Source: Ascoidea tarda (nom. inval.) (Eukaryota > Ascomycota > Saccharomycetes > Ascoideales > Ascoideaceae). Taken from it: a DNA stretch of 28,134 nucleotides. Location of the stretch: assembly GCA_030560485.1 (NCBI GenBank), contig JAKTTS010000170.1, positions 1 to 28,134 on the forward strand, read 5' to 3'. Of this stretch, positions 6,479 to 14,792 are shown piece by piece. Every line of letters starts with the position of its first letter. Positions within the stretch are counted from its first letter, which is position 1. The notes under the pieces were generated by a model. It did no database searches, was not told the origin of the DNA, and worked only from the letters and a program-made list of their open reading frames with translations. A program made the translations under genes and the position numbers.

Positions 6479-8758
6479 CTATAAATTGCTCTTGATAAAC
6501 AATTTCCCCTCATTGTACATTTCCTCAATTTCGTATTTAAATTTATAAAAAGATCTCTCTCTAACAGTTTTCAATGTGGGTGTAATGGTATTATCAATAA
6601 CTGAAAATGGTTCAAATTCAAAATAAACATTATGAATCTTTTCATAGTTTTGCAATCCAACTTTTTCAATATTGTAATTAAACTCGCGTAGCATCAACTT
6701 TTTAACCTCTAGATTATTATTGATTCGATATTTCAACTCCTTCAATTGCTCCTTTCTCTCGATTTTTTTATACTTGAAACTTGCTATCAACTCTTTGAAC
6801 TTTCTATCAACATTGTCTCCTCCAACTTCAAACAACTTTCTTAAATACTTGATAATGTAATTCGCATCCAACCCAATAATCGCAACCAAATAGTTCTTCT
6901 TATCATTCCCAAAACAGTAAATTTGATTGATCACTGAATTGCAGTTGAAATACGTATTTTCAACTTTATCAATCGAAATGCATTTCCCATTGGACAAAAC
7001 CACAACATTCTTGACTCTATCAACGATATTCAAATTATTGTCATCGTCAATATACCCAATATCTCCGGTTTTAAACCACCCGTCTTTATCAAAATGCTGG
7101 GTATTCAATTCCTCATTTCTAAAATACCTTTGAAACACAATTGGCCCTCTGACTAGTATTTCTCCAGATTTGTTTTTATTCCAAGTGTAATCCAAGCTTG
7201 GAATGTTTTTCAATCTCACCTCAATGCATGGTCCGATTGGTCCTGTTGTACCAAATGATGGTTTGTGGTTAACAAATGACTGAGAAACAATAGAATGGGT
7301 CTCAGTCAACCCATAGCCTTGAATGAAACCAATATTAAACAAAGCAGACAAAAATTCAATGTTTTCTCTTGGAATTGAGTTACCGCCAACGACAATAATT
7401 TCGGTTTTCTCAAATCCTAGCTTTTTCTTGATTCTATTGAATAATATCTTATCGTAAATAAAACTAGAGTTTTTATTTGAATTGTAATCCTCTTTTCGTA
7501 ATCCCGAAATCTTGTTATTCGAACCTCTTGAAAAGCAAAACTTGTCGTTTAATTTATTTTTCAAGATCAATTCTAGCTGGGTTAACACCCTTGGAATTGT
7601 TATGAAATGAGTGGGTTTTATCAATTTTATATCCTTAAAGATCTTTTTATGATTGTCAGAATCCTCGGGGAAATAAATAGTCGAGCCAATTAAGATTTCA
7701 TAATTCAAACAATTTCTCGAGTAAATATGAGCCAAAGGTAGAAAACAGAGGGACTTTAAATAGGAAGATTTTGGTTTCAAAACCGTAGCACACATTGAAG
7801 TCAAAGAAGCAATGGCATTTGCATGAGACAATTGAACGCCCTTCAATACATTCGATGAGTTGGCAGTGGTTCCGGAGGTGAAAGAAATGGTGTAAACGTC
7901 GTTTGGAGTTGGAGCTATGAATGGGGAGTAGTTTAGTTTACCGATTTCAATTAGAGAATGGAAATCGTATAGTAGACAATTTGCGTTATAAGAAGTGTTG
8001 AACAAGTTTGAGTCGAAATCCATTGATAAAGGGTCAATTGAAATTAGAATCTTTAGGGAATCGATTTTACCATTTTTTTTCAAGTTGAGCACTTTCAAGA
8101 TTTTATCTCTTGTTAAAATGAGGATTGGAGATTGAGTTATCTCCAAGATTTGTTCTATATTTTCGTTGTTTGAATTGTAGTAAAGAGGAGAATTGATGAT
8201 GGAATAAGCATGGCAAGCGAAATCGACTAGAGACCATTGATAACAGTTTGGAGCCAAGATGGTTAGAATGAAGTTGTTTTTAATGTTGTTTGAGTTTGGG
8301 TTAAGAAGGGCACTGTTGATGCTGCTGCTGGGATTTTTATTAATGTTGTTGAAATTGTTGTTATGGATATCGTTAAACAAATACAATAAAGCCGAACCTA
8401 TATAGGATCTTAGCTCGTCAACCTGTTTAAAAGTCAAGAAGGAGTAATAGTTGTTGAATCTTTTTTTGTTAAAGTTGTATGCTTTATAAGCAAGTAAGTT
8501 TTTCTTTGAGTATTTTTTCAAATTGTAGTTGAAATTGTCAAACAACGTAGTAATTTGAGGGTGAAAAATCGAATGTAAACGATCTTTTGAGATTTCGTTT
8601 CTCAAGATTGGAGAATAGCCATCGATTTTGGTGTTAGGCAAGGCAATGACATTAGCAATTGGGGAGGAATATGGGTTATAAGGTAGTTTTTTCAAGACAC
8701 TATCAACAGATAAACCATTTTGATAGACAGGTAGAGGAATTAAAGGTGGAGTTGACAT
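6479..8758 (-). CDS. FAA2: Peroxisomal long/medium-chain acyl-CoA synthetase, FAA2-like, 759 aa
   Basis: The product should activate fatty acids to acyl-CoA via an acyl-AMP intermediate, inside peroxisomes, feeding beta-oxidation. The ATP-binding P-loop is TISFTSGTTANSSNVLKG (about 291-306). It is followed by LSHANA, IPRVLTQLE, GYGLTETHS (about 480-488), GWFKTGDIGYIDDD (about 560-573) with the ATP-binding Asp, IVDRVKN with the hinge Arg (about 580), and TPTLKTVRER (about 726-735) with the conserved C-terminal Lys. Length is close to S. cerevisiae Faa2. The protein ends in SNL, a plausible non-canonical PTS1. The P-loop is slightly unusual, with a longer spacer and LKG in place of PKG. The N-terminal half has an Asn-rich insert near residues 125-155. 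It is paralogous to the neighbouring 1318-residue protein. Family assignment is secure; FAA2 orthology is likely from the class and the PTS1-like end. Confidence 0.88.
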   Translation of the reverse strand: MSTPPLIPLPVYQNGLSVDSVLKKLPYNPYSSPIANVIALPNTKIDGYSPILRNEISKDRLHSIFHPQITTLFDNFNYNLKKYSKKNLLAYKAYNFNKKRFNNYYSFLTFKQVDELRSYIGSALLYLFNDIHNNNFNNINKNPSSSINSALLNPNSNNIKNNFILTILAPNCYQWSLVDFACHAYSIINSPLYYNSNNENIEQILEITQSPILILTRDKILKVLNLKKNGKIDSLKILISIDPLSMDFDSNLFNTSYNANCLLYDFHSLIEIGKLNYSPFIAPTPNDVYTISFTSGTTANSSNVLKGVQLSHANAIASLTSMCATVLKPKSSYLKSLCFLPLAHIYSRNCLNYEILIGSTIYFPEDSDNHKKIFKDIKLIKPTHFITIPRVLTQLELILKNKLNDKFCFSRGSNNKISGLRKEDYNSNKNSSFIYDKILFNRIKKKLGFEKTEIIVVGGNSIPRENIEFLSALFNIGFIQGYGLTETHSIVSQSFVNHKPSFGTTGPIGPCIEVRLKNIPSLDYTWNKNKSGEILVRGPIVFQRYFRNEELNTQHFDKDGWFKTGDIGYIDDDNNLNIVDRVKNVVVLSNGKCISIDKVENTYFNCNSVINQIYCFGNDKKNYLVAIIGLDANYIIKYLRKLFEVGGDNVDRKFKELIASFKYKKIERKEQLKELKYRINNNLEVKKLMLREFNYNIEKVGLQNYEKIHNVYFEFEPFSVIDNTITPTLKTVRERSFYKFKYEIEEMYNEGKLFIKSNL

Positions 8759-10282
8759 TTTGTTTTTGTTTTTTGGAGGAGGAAAATGAATATAGATGGT
8801 AAAAGAAAAAGGGAGAAAAGAAGAAATAAAGAGATTAAAGGAGATTTGGGTTATTTTTGATGTTTATATCTTGGAGAACGAGACAATCCAGAGAATACTA
8901 AGTAAAATAGTGAAACGAAGAGAAAGAAAGCAAATGAAGAATCAAGTCAAATTTATTTCATTTGTTCAAATAGCCTAATTGTTGGTAAAATTCAAGCTCG
9001 AAAAGGGTTGAAAAACACTAAGTGATGGCTTTTTTAAAGAAAGCAAAATGCGAAGCGACTACAGGAAAATGTTTGAACGAGCTATCGAATTGAATTCATA
9101 AGTAAAAAAGAAAACGAAGAAATAAACCTTCAATTGAACCATTATAAATAGTAAAACAGAGAGCTGTGCTTGAGTAGTAATTACGTTTAAAGGCTCGCGA
9201 ATTAGCAAAACAAGCAAAGTTTACATGAAATGGAACAGTGCTTTTTTGGTAAAGAAGTCGAAAGAAGGAGAAGAAGAGCTTTTGGGGTGAGAATTTACCA
9301 CTTTCAAGGACAGAATGGGGCAACCCAAGGAGCCTCTGCAGACACTGCCAAAGAGCCCAGATTGGACGAGGTTGAAGAGCTCTTTGAGCCGGAACAGATG
9401 TTGCTTCAACTCGAGCTGGATTTGCTTTCCATTGGCCTGTTCGATCTCCTTCAGTTGCACCAGAGAATAGCTGTTGGGCCTGGGACAGCTCAGCACCCAC
9501 TCGCACAGGCAGCTGGAGCAGCAGACGCAGCAAACCCCAGAAAACACACACAGTCCTGGCGCTCTCCAATAGCAAGCCCATCGTCCAGCATAGCTCTTCT
9601 TCTCTTTCTTCTTCTTCTCCCCCTTCCTCTTCTCTCTCTTCTTTCTCTTCTTTCAAAGTTTCTAAAATTACTTCACGCATTGATTGCGCGTCTGGGTGCA
9701 TTAAGATGCACTAAAAAGCATGGCATTATAATGCATCAACACGCCTCGGCATGCCTCGACCTCATCGGGCTTCTTTTGTTTCTCTTTCCTCGTTCCCTCT
9801 GCTTCCTGCTTCCTTTTCTTCTTCTGTTTTCTACACTGCTTTTTTGGCTCCTCCCAGCCCTAAATTTCCTTTCTTTTCCTCTCTCTTCTCTTTGTCTCTC
9901 TTTTCTTTCATACTGGAGCGATTATTACTCTATCCAGTTAAAAGTTACGTTTGCCTTCTTTGTGGATACAGAACCTGTGCTGTGGGGTTGCGTTTTTACA
10001 GGGGTTTCCCACTTCTCTGGGGCTGTTTCGCGCTCCACCCACCGAGCGACGCCCGTCTGAACAGGGCGCTGTTTTTTCCCTTTTTTTCCTCTGTTCTCCA
10101 TCCACTTAAATATCACTTATCTTCTTTTTTTCTACAATCACCATTAAATTTCTTTGAGATCTCTTAGTCTTTTCATTCTTAGACTGCTTTTCTTTTTTTT
10201 TCTTCCTGTCTCTGATTCAGTGCTCTCTCCCTTTCCTGCTCTGCCTCTTGATATCCTTTTGCTCTTGCACCCATCTCAAACA
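8759..10282. other. Divergent intergenic region between the FAA2-like gene and PEX5
   Basis: This 1.5-kb head-to-head promoter region serves two peroxisomal genes. Bases 9290-9560 are GC-rich compared with the surroundings and are open in frames on both strands. 9590-9670 and 9770-10280 are strongly CT-rich on the plus strand, as in many yeast leader regions. A cluster of GCAT/TGCAT motifs lies at 9677-9755, and an AGCCCTAAA element (Tbf1-like) near 9856. I see no oleate-response element of the form CGG-N3-TNA-N9-12-CCG. No confident gene is present. Confidence 0.45.
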
Positions 10283-12166
10283 ATGTCCTTTTTAGCTGGA
10301 GGCTCTGAATGCTCAGCATCAAGAAATCCTATTTCCCAATTTTCAAAACAGGCTGGAGGTGATTCCTTAAATCAGTCCTTTTTAAATAATTCCAGCATCA
10401 ATACCAACTTACAACAGCAACAGCAACAGCAACAGCAACAAAATCAACAAAACCTCATTCGAAATGAACTAAATCTAAACTCAAGCGATTTAAATTCAAT
10501 GAACTCGTTTTTCAATAATAATGATCTAAATACAAATACAGATGCTTTTAATTTACAGCCCCTATCAAACGAACTAAATTTAATCAATCAGCGTCAACAT
10601 CAAAACGTCAATCAAAATAATGCTGCTGAAAATTGGTTAGGTGAATTTCATACTCCAGGTGTATCTTTAAACCAACCTCAACTCCAACCTCAGCTCCAAA
10701 ATCAAGACTGGTCTCAAGAATTTAACAACTTTGCTCAATCCAAATCTCAACCTCAACATCAACCCCAACATCAACATCAATCTCAATCGAATCAATTTAA
10801 TCCTCAACTAAACCAATTCAACTCTCGTTTGAATTCCTTTGCTCCTCGTTTTAACTCTTTCAACTCCCAACTAAACTCATTTAATCAAAACGTTCAATTT
10901 GCAAACCAAGCTCCTCTCCAAACATCAAAAGATCAAGTAAATTGGGACGACCAATTTTCCATGATGGAAAACGAAATTAAATTAAAAGAAAACGAAAATG
11001 GAAGCGAAAAAGAAAAGGAAAAAGCAAAGGAAAAGGAAATCTCAAACCAAGAAACTGATGCCGATAACGAAAAATTAAAAGAAAATGACCCCATAATCCT
11101 AGAAGACAGATTCAACTCAAATTTCGATGAGATTTGGAACTCTTTGGACAACCAAAATTTAAATGACGACTTTCGCAACTACGCCTTAAACCGCTCCGAT
11201 TTCGGTAAATACCAGTTTGAAAGTGATCACAACAACCAATTCTCAAAACTACCAAACCCTTACGAAATTGGTCTACAACTAATGGAAAATGGTGCAAAAC
11301 TATCTGAAGCTGCTTTAGCATTCGAAGCAGCCGTCAAACAAAATCCAGACCACATCGACGCTTGGTTAAAACTAGGTGAAGTTCAAACTGCCAATGAAAA
11401 GGAAATCGCTGGTTTAACTGCCTTGGAAAAATGCCTTGAATTGGATCCAAACAACTTACCTGCTTTATTAAATTTGTCCATTAGTTATATCAATGAAGGT
11501 TACGATAACGCTGCTTTTTCAACTTTAGAAAAATGGGTTCTAACAAAATACCCCGGTCTAGTTGATTTTTCAACTAATGTTGATGGTACTTTGGACAGAA
11601 AATCTTTAAACAAAAAAGTTACTGATTTATTCATAAAAGAAGCCCAATTACTATACAACGATCCTTCAAAACAAATGGATCCCGATGTTCAGTTAGGTTT
11701 AGGTGTTTTATTTTACGCGAATGAGGATTTTGACAAGACTATTGACTGCTTTAAAACAGCTTTGGATTTAAAACCTGATGATGAGTTATTATGGAACAGA
11801 TTGGGCGCTGCTTTGGCTAATAGCAGCAGAAGTGAAGAAGCAATCGATGCCTATTTCAAGGCTTTGCAAATCAAACCAACTTTCGTTAGAGCAAGGTATA
11901 ATTTAGGCGTCAGTTGTATAAATATCGGTTGTTATAAAGAAGCTGTTGAGCATTTATTGGGTGGGCTAGCATTACATAAAGTTGAAAAAGTCGAGGGAAT
12001 TGACTCAGATCCAAATGACTCTCAGTTTAATATAACTAAAAACCAAAGTAATAGTTTGATGGAGACTTTAAAGAGAGCATTCTTATCTATGGATAGGAGA
12101 GATTTATTAGAAAGAGTTAAGCCTGGGATGGATATTGAGCAGTTTAGAAATGAATTTTCATTTTAG
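10283..12166 (+). CDS. PEX5: PEX5, peroxisomal targeting signal 1 (PTS1) receptor, 627 aa
   Basis: This is the shuttling receptor that binds C-terminal PTS1 signals in the cytosol and docks on the Pex13/Pex14 complex. The start at 10283 (ATG in CACAAACAATG-like context) gives MSFLAGGSECSASRNP. It contains the N-terminal Cys (residue 10) expected for mono-ubiquitination and receptor recycling; the frame is open upstream but without an ATG. A poly-Gln tract (about 43-54) precedes three WxxxF/Y docking motifs: WLGEF (118), WSQEF (143) and WDDQF (221). TPR repeats fill about 327-627 and include NPYEIGLQLMENGAKLSEAA, DHIDAWLKLG, DELLWNRLGAALANS and FVRARYNLGVSCINIG. The C-terminus KPGMDIEQFRNEFSF matches yeast Pex5 closely. 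A Lys/Glu-rich stretch lies between the motifs and the TPRs. I found no in-frame CTG. Identification is very secure. Confidence 0.97.
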   Translation: MSFLAGGSECSASRNPISQFSKQAGGDSLNQSFLNNSSINTNLQQQQQQQQQQNQQNLIRNELNLNSSDLNSMNSFFNNNDLNTNTDAFNLQPLSNELNLINQRQHQNVNQNNAAENWLGEFHTPGVSLNQPQLQPQLQNQDWSQEFNNFAQSKSQPQHQPQHQHQSQSNQFNPQLNQFNSRLNSFAPRFNSFNSQLNSFNQNVQFANQAPLQTSKDQVNWDDQFSMMENEIKLKENENGSEKEKEKAKEKEISNQETDADNEKLKENDPIILEDRFNSNFDEIWNSLDNQNLNDDFRNYALNRSDFGKYQFESDHNNQFSKLPNPYEIGLQLMENGAKLSEAALAFEAAVKQNPDHIDAWLKLGEVQTANEKEIAGLTALEKCLELDPNNLPALLNLSISYINEGYDNAAFSTLEKWVLTKYPGLVDFSTNVDGTLDRKSLNKKVTDLFIKEAQLLYNDPSKQMDPDVQLGLGVLFYANEDFDKTIDCFKTALDLKPDDELLWNRLGAALANSSRSEEAIDAYFKALQIKPTFVRARYNLGVSCINIGCYKEAVEHLLGGLALHKVEKVEGIDSDPNDSQFNITKNQSNSLMETLKRAFLSMDRRDLLERVKPGMDIEQFRNEFSF

Positions 12167-12182
12167 TGATTACAAAAAAAAA

Positions 12183-12218
12183 GTAAAAGTAAAAGTAAAA
12201 GTAAAAGTAAAAGTAAAA
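12183..12218. repeat. Six perfect GTAAAA hexamers
   Basis: The GTAAAA unit is repeated six times without change, about 15 bases after the PEX5 stop codon. It is a microsatellite in the 3' UTR. Confidence 0.9.
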
Positions 12219-12319
12219 GACAAATTTAGAATATTTATAGTTTAATAATACTATCATTTGCATAATATATTTTACATGAATATATTAATATATATGCGAT
12301 AATTGAAAGAAAAAAAAAA

Positions 12320-12321
<2 letters not shown>

Positions 12322-12352
<31 letters not shown>
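12322..12352. repeat. Poly-A run of 31
   Basis: A homopolymer of 31 A preceded by another A run and a single T. No terminal repeats or other retroposition marks lie next to it, so I read it as slippage and not a tail. Confidence 0.85.
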
Positions 12353-12354
<2 letters not shown>

Positions 12355-12453
12355 CAAAAAAGTAATTTTATAAAGAAGTTTTATGAAATTGTACGAAATT
12401 ATATGGAATCCAAAAAATTAAGTGAAATTATTATTTTGAATTAATTATTTGAA

Positions 12454-13866
12454 TTAATTATTTGAATTATTATGGGAATTAACCTTTTCTAAAAACCGAA
12501 GTAAATTTTTATTTGATTTTTCAATCATTTTTTGATTAATTTCATTAACTGTCACAGAATTTGATTTGTTATTTGAGTGATGATTAAAATCATTTTTATT
12601 ATCGGTAGTAGCAGTGGAAGTAGAAGTGGCGGTATCATTTTGTAGTAAAGCTGAATCGATTTGATTAAAGATTCCAGAGATTGGGAAATTATTAATATTA
12701 TTTAAATTATCATTGAAGTAGGTATCGTATATGTTTGGATCTTTAAATAAGATATGATTTGAATTCAAGTATAATGGAGAAGAAGAAGGGATATAAATGT
12801 TTGTGATATTGTTACTGTTATTGTTGTTGTTGCTATTGTTATTAGAAGGGTTCAAATAGTCTAGTTGTTGATTATATAGTTCAGTTATTAGGGCTATTGA
12901 TTGCATTAAATTTTCAAGGGAGCCTTGTAAATTAAGAGAGATTAGATTTGAGAATGGGTAGGTTGAACTATTTGATATGTCAGAAGAGCAGTTGATGATG
13001 GATATTAGGTCGGTTAAAGAGAGATTTGAATTGAGATTGAGATTTTGGTTGAGATTTTGATTAAGATTTTTCAAGATGTTTATAATGAATTGGTTTTCAA
13101 TGTCGTTTTTAAGGTAGTTGTTAATTTCTTGGTAGATTGAGTTATTTAGTAGAAGGGTCAAAGAGTAGATGGAGTTTTTATTACCAATTTTGTTTGAGAT
13201 TAGTTCGTTTAGAGAGTTATATAGGTAATAAGTGATATATAGGATAGCTAGAGAAATCTTTTGAGGAGAACCTATAAGGGTTAATTGGTTATTTATGATG
13301 ATATCTCTGTGTTGATTTTTGTTTTGGTTGTAGATGATATCAGATAATTGGAATTTTGAGCAGAAGCCTGAGTTATTTTCGAAAGAAAGGATTAGTATAT
13401 GAAGCAAAGCCAAGTCTGAATTTGATAGTAAAACCGATAACTGTGAATTTTTCCTTTTTTTAAAAAAGTTGTTTGATTTAAAACAATATAGATTTAAGTT
13501 TATGTTGTCTAAATAATTTAGAACTTTTCTTTTGATATAGTTTTTCCTTTCTTTGGCCAATTTAATCTTTCGACTTGTGGGAATATAAGTATCCTTTTTT
13601 TGGGGAGTGTAGTTAGTTTTGCTATTGTAGTTGGCATTATAATTAATATTGTAATTGTGATTGTAATTGTAGTTGTAATTGTTGTTATTAGGATTATAAT
13701 TATTATTGCTGTAGTAGTAATTCGAAGAATCAATGTTATTTGATAATAATTTTGGTCTTGGTGGGATAAAAGGTGTTGGGGCTGGGATAAAGGCTACTGA
13801 AGCCTGAATTGGAGAGGAATAAGCACCTTGAGAATCAGGACGAGGTCTCTTTCGTGGAGGAGGCAT
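12454..13866 (-). CDS. Unrecognised Asn-rich protein with possible degenerate KH domains, 470 aa
   Basis: The start MPPPRKRPRP is basic and looks like a nuclear localisation signal. It is followed by a Pro-rich stretch and an Asn/Tyr-rich tract (about 46-85). Two segments resemble the second half of KH RNA-binding domains: SGFCSKFQLSDII then NQLTLIGSPQKISLAILYIT (about 165-235), and SLTLLLNNSI then SNLISLNLQGSLENLMQSIA (about 245-345). The second halves match the pattern of a small strand, a Gly-Ser/Thr-Pro turn and a helix, but the GxxG loop needed for RNA binding is not visible in either. The C-terminal third is Asn/Ser-rich. Yeast relatives with several KH domains include Pbp2 and Hek2; I cannot assign orthology. 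It shares a 925-base divergent promoter with urate oxidase. That it is a real protein is likely; the KH reading is tentative. Confidence 0.7.
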   Translation of the reverse strand: MPPPRKRPRPDSQGAYSSPIQASVAFIPAPTPFIPPRPKLLSNNIDSSNYYYSNNNYNPNNNNYNYNYNHNYNINYNANYNSKTNYTPQKKDTYIPTSRKIKLAKERKNYIKRKVLNYLDNINLNLYCFKSNNFFKKRKNSQLSVLLSNSDLALLHILILSFENNSGFCSKFQLSDIIYNQNKNQHRDIIINNQLTLIGSPQKISLAILYITYYLYNSLNELISNKIGNKNSIYSLTLLLNNSIYQEINNYLKNDIENQFIINILKNLNQNLNQNLNLNSNLSLTDLISIINCSSDISNSSTYPFSNLISLNLQGSLENLMQSIALITELYNQQLDYLNPSNNNSNNNNNSNNITNIYIPSSSPLYLNSNHILFKDPNIYDTYFNDNLNNINNFPISGIFNQIDSALLQNDTATSTSTATTDNKNDFNHHSNNKSNSVTVNEINQKMIEKSNKNLLRFLEKVNSHNNSNN

Positions 13867-14438
13867 TATGGTAGAAGTGTAGAAGGAGCAAAATCAGCAA
13901 ACGCAGTAAAAGTAGCAAAAGAAGCAACAGCCAAAAAATAAACCTGTGAAAAATTAAAGCTGGCACGTGACTGGGGTTTTTGTATGATTTGCTGCTTTTG
14001 CTGCTTTTGCTGCTTTTTCTGGGAAAACTGAAGAAGAAAAGCTGGAAAAAACAGTAGTTATTCTGTGGTCTTCAACAAAACAAGAAAAATGAGATCGTTA
14101 CCACCTCAGCGAGTGTCAAAAAGAAGAGCAATAGGAAGGTTTTTGCTTTCGGTGATCCTCTCAATTCTCAACTGGGAAAACAAAATGGAGTTGCTTATCA
14201 ACACAAACCAAGAGCAGAATAGCATAGGTGGGATGGACAGCTGTGCGTTGTACCAGACAAAATACCACAGCATCAGAGCACGATTGCGAAGACGACTTAG
14301 AAAGCACTTGCAAAGCGTGGTTCCATGCTCGAGAAGCAAAATGGTCCAGTTGATGGTCAGGCTAGGGCTGGATTTGGTGAGGCCCCAATGAAGCTCTTTC
14401 TATGGGCAGGAGAGCCGGTTTGTGGGTTGAGCATTGTG

Positions 14439-14673
14439 TTATCTTTACAGTGCTATCGTCGAGCAGTGTTGAGCATGCAGAAGGTGCTGTTGCTGAGATG
14501 TTATCACTGAGATATTGTTATCGTTAATTGCTACACTTGATCTGTTCTCATCGCGCCACCTCTGCGGGAGATCACGCACACCTGCGGCCATCCGCTGCGA
14601 CTCTGCGTGCGGCCGCTGCTCACGTGTGTCCTTGCGACTCGGAGGGCCGAGCCGGGGAGGAGCGGTGCGATAA
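14439..14673. promoter_or_regulatory. Four GATA-factor core sites upstream of urate oxidase
   Basis: TTATC (GATAA on the minus strand) occurs at 14439-14443, 14501-14505 and 14518-14522, and GATAA at 14669-14673. All lie within about 355 bases of the uricase start. In fungi, purine-degradation genes are commonly under nitrogen catabolite repression by GATA factors of the Gln3/Gat1/AreA type, and paired sites are typical. Binding here is inference. Confidence 0.5.
14639..14650. promoter_or_regulatory. TCGG-N4-CCGA inverted repeat, candidate zinc-cluster site
   Basis: TCGGAGGGCCGA is an inverted pair of CGG half-sites about 145 bases upstream of the uricase ATG. The purine-pathway activators UaY (Aspergillus) and Ppr1 (yeast) recognise TCGG-N6-CCGA. 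The spacing here is four, so it may bind a different factor or a diverged one. Confidence 0.4.
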
Positions 14674-14687
14674 GCCGGAGGACGAGG

Positions 14688-14693
14688 TATAAG
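14688..14693 (+). promoter_or_regulatory. TATA element of urate oxidase
   Basis: TATAAG lies about 100 bases upstream of the ATG at 14793, a usual yeast spacing. It is followed by a CT-rich leader. Confidence 0.5.
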
Positions 14694-14792
14694 AAGAGTT
14701 GGAGCTGCTATTTTTGCTTCTCGATTGTTCTCGCTTCCATCTTCACTGCTGTGTTCCCATATCCATTGCTGCTACTATAATCTCCTCTCACT

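Larger units (their letters stand above)
12167..12453. terminator. Tail-to-tail intergenic region with simple repeats
   Basis: This spacer of 287 bases separates the 3' end of PEX5 from the 3' end of the minus-strand gene at 12454. It holds six perfect GTAAAA units, AT-rich elements with TATATA (near 12290), and a run of 31 A. Both genes probably have their polyadenylation signals here. Confidence 0.5.
13867..14792. other. Divergent promoter region of the KH-like gene and urate oxidase
   Basis: The left part holds GCTGCTTTT triplets (13990-14012), CACGTG at 13964-13969 and a TGGGGTTTTT element at 13972-13981. The right part (14540-14690) is very GC-rich for this genome. It carries CACGTG at 14621-14626, the 8-base palindrome GCGGCCGC at 14609-14616, inverted CGG triplets at 14639-14650, four GATA cores and a TATA element. 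Open frames at 14065-14391 and 14325-14510 have no family resemblance and are rejected as genes. Confidence 0.5.

Noticed and set aside
9096-10060. Long overlapping open frames on both strands (201 and 108 codons minus, 276 plus)
   Set aside because: They come from GC-rich and CT-rich composition; products contain long Leu/Phe or Glu runs, and CTG is frequent, unlike supported genes. Kept only as a question about the GC-rich island.
12309-12352. Poly-A run as a sign of a retroposed copy
   Set aside because: No target-site duplication, no element body next to it, and other homopolymers occur in 3' flanks here.
14065-14391. 108-codon plus-strand frame in the uricase upstream region
   Set aside because: No recognisable domain, and it overlaps likely promoter sequence with the opposite strand also open.
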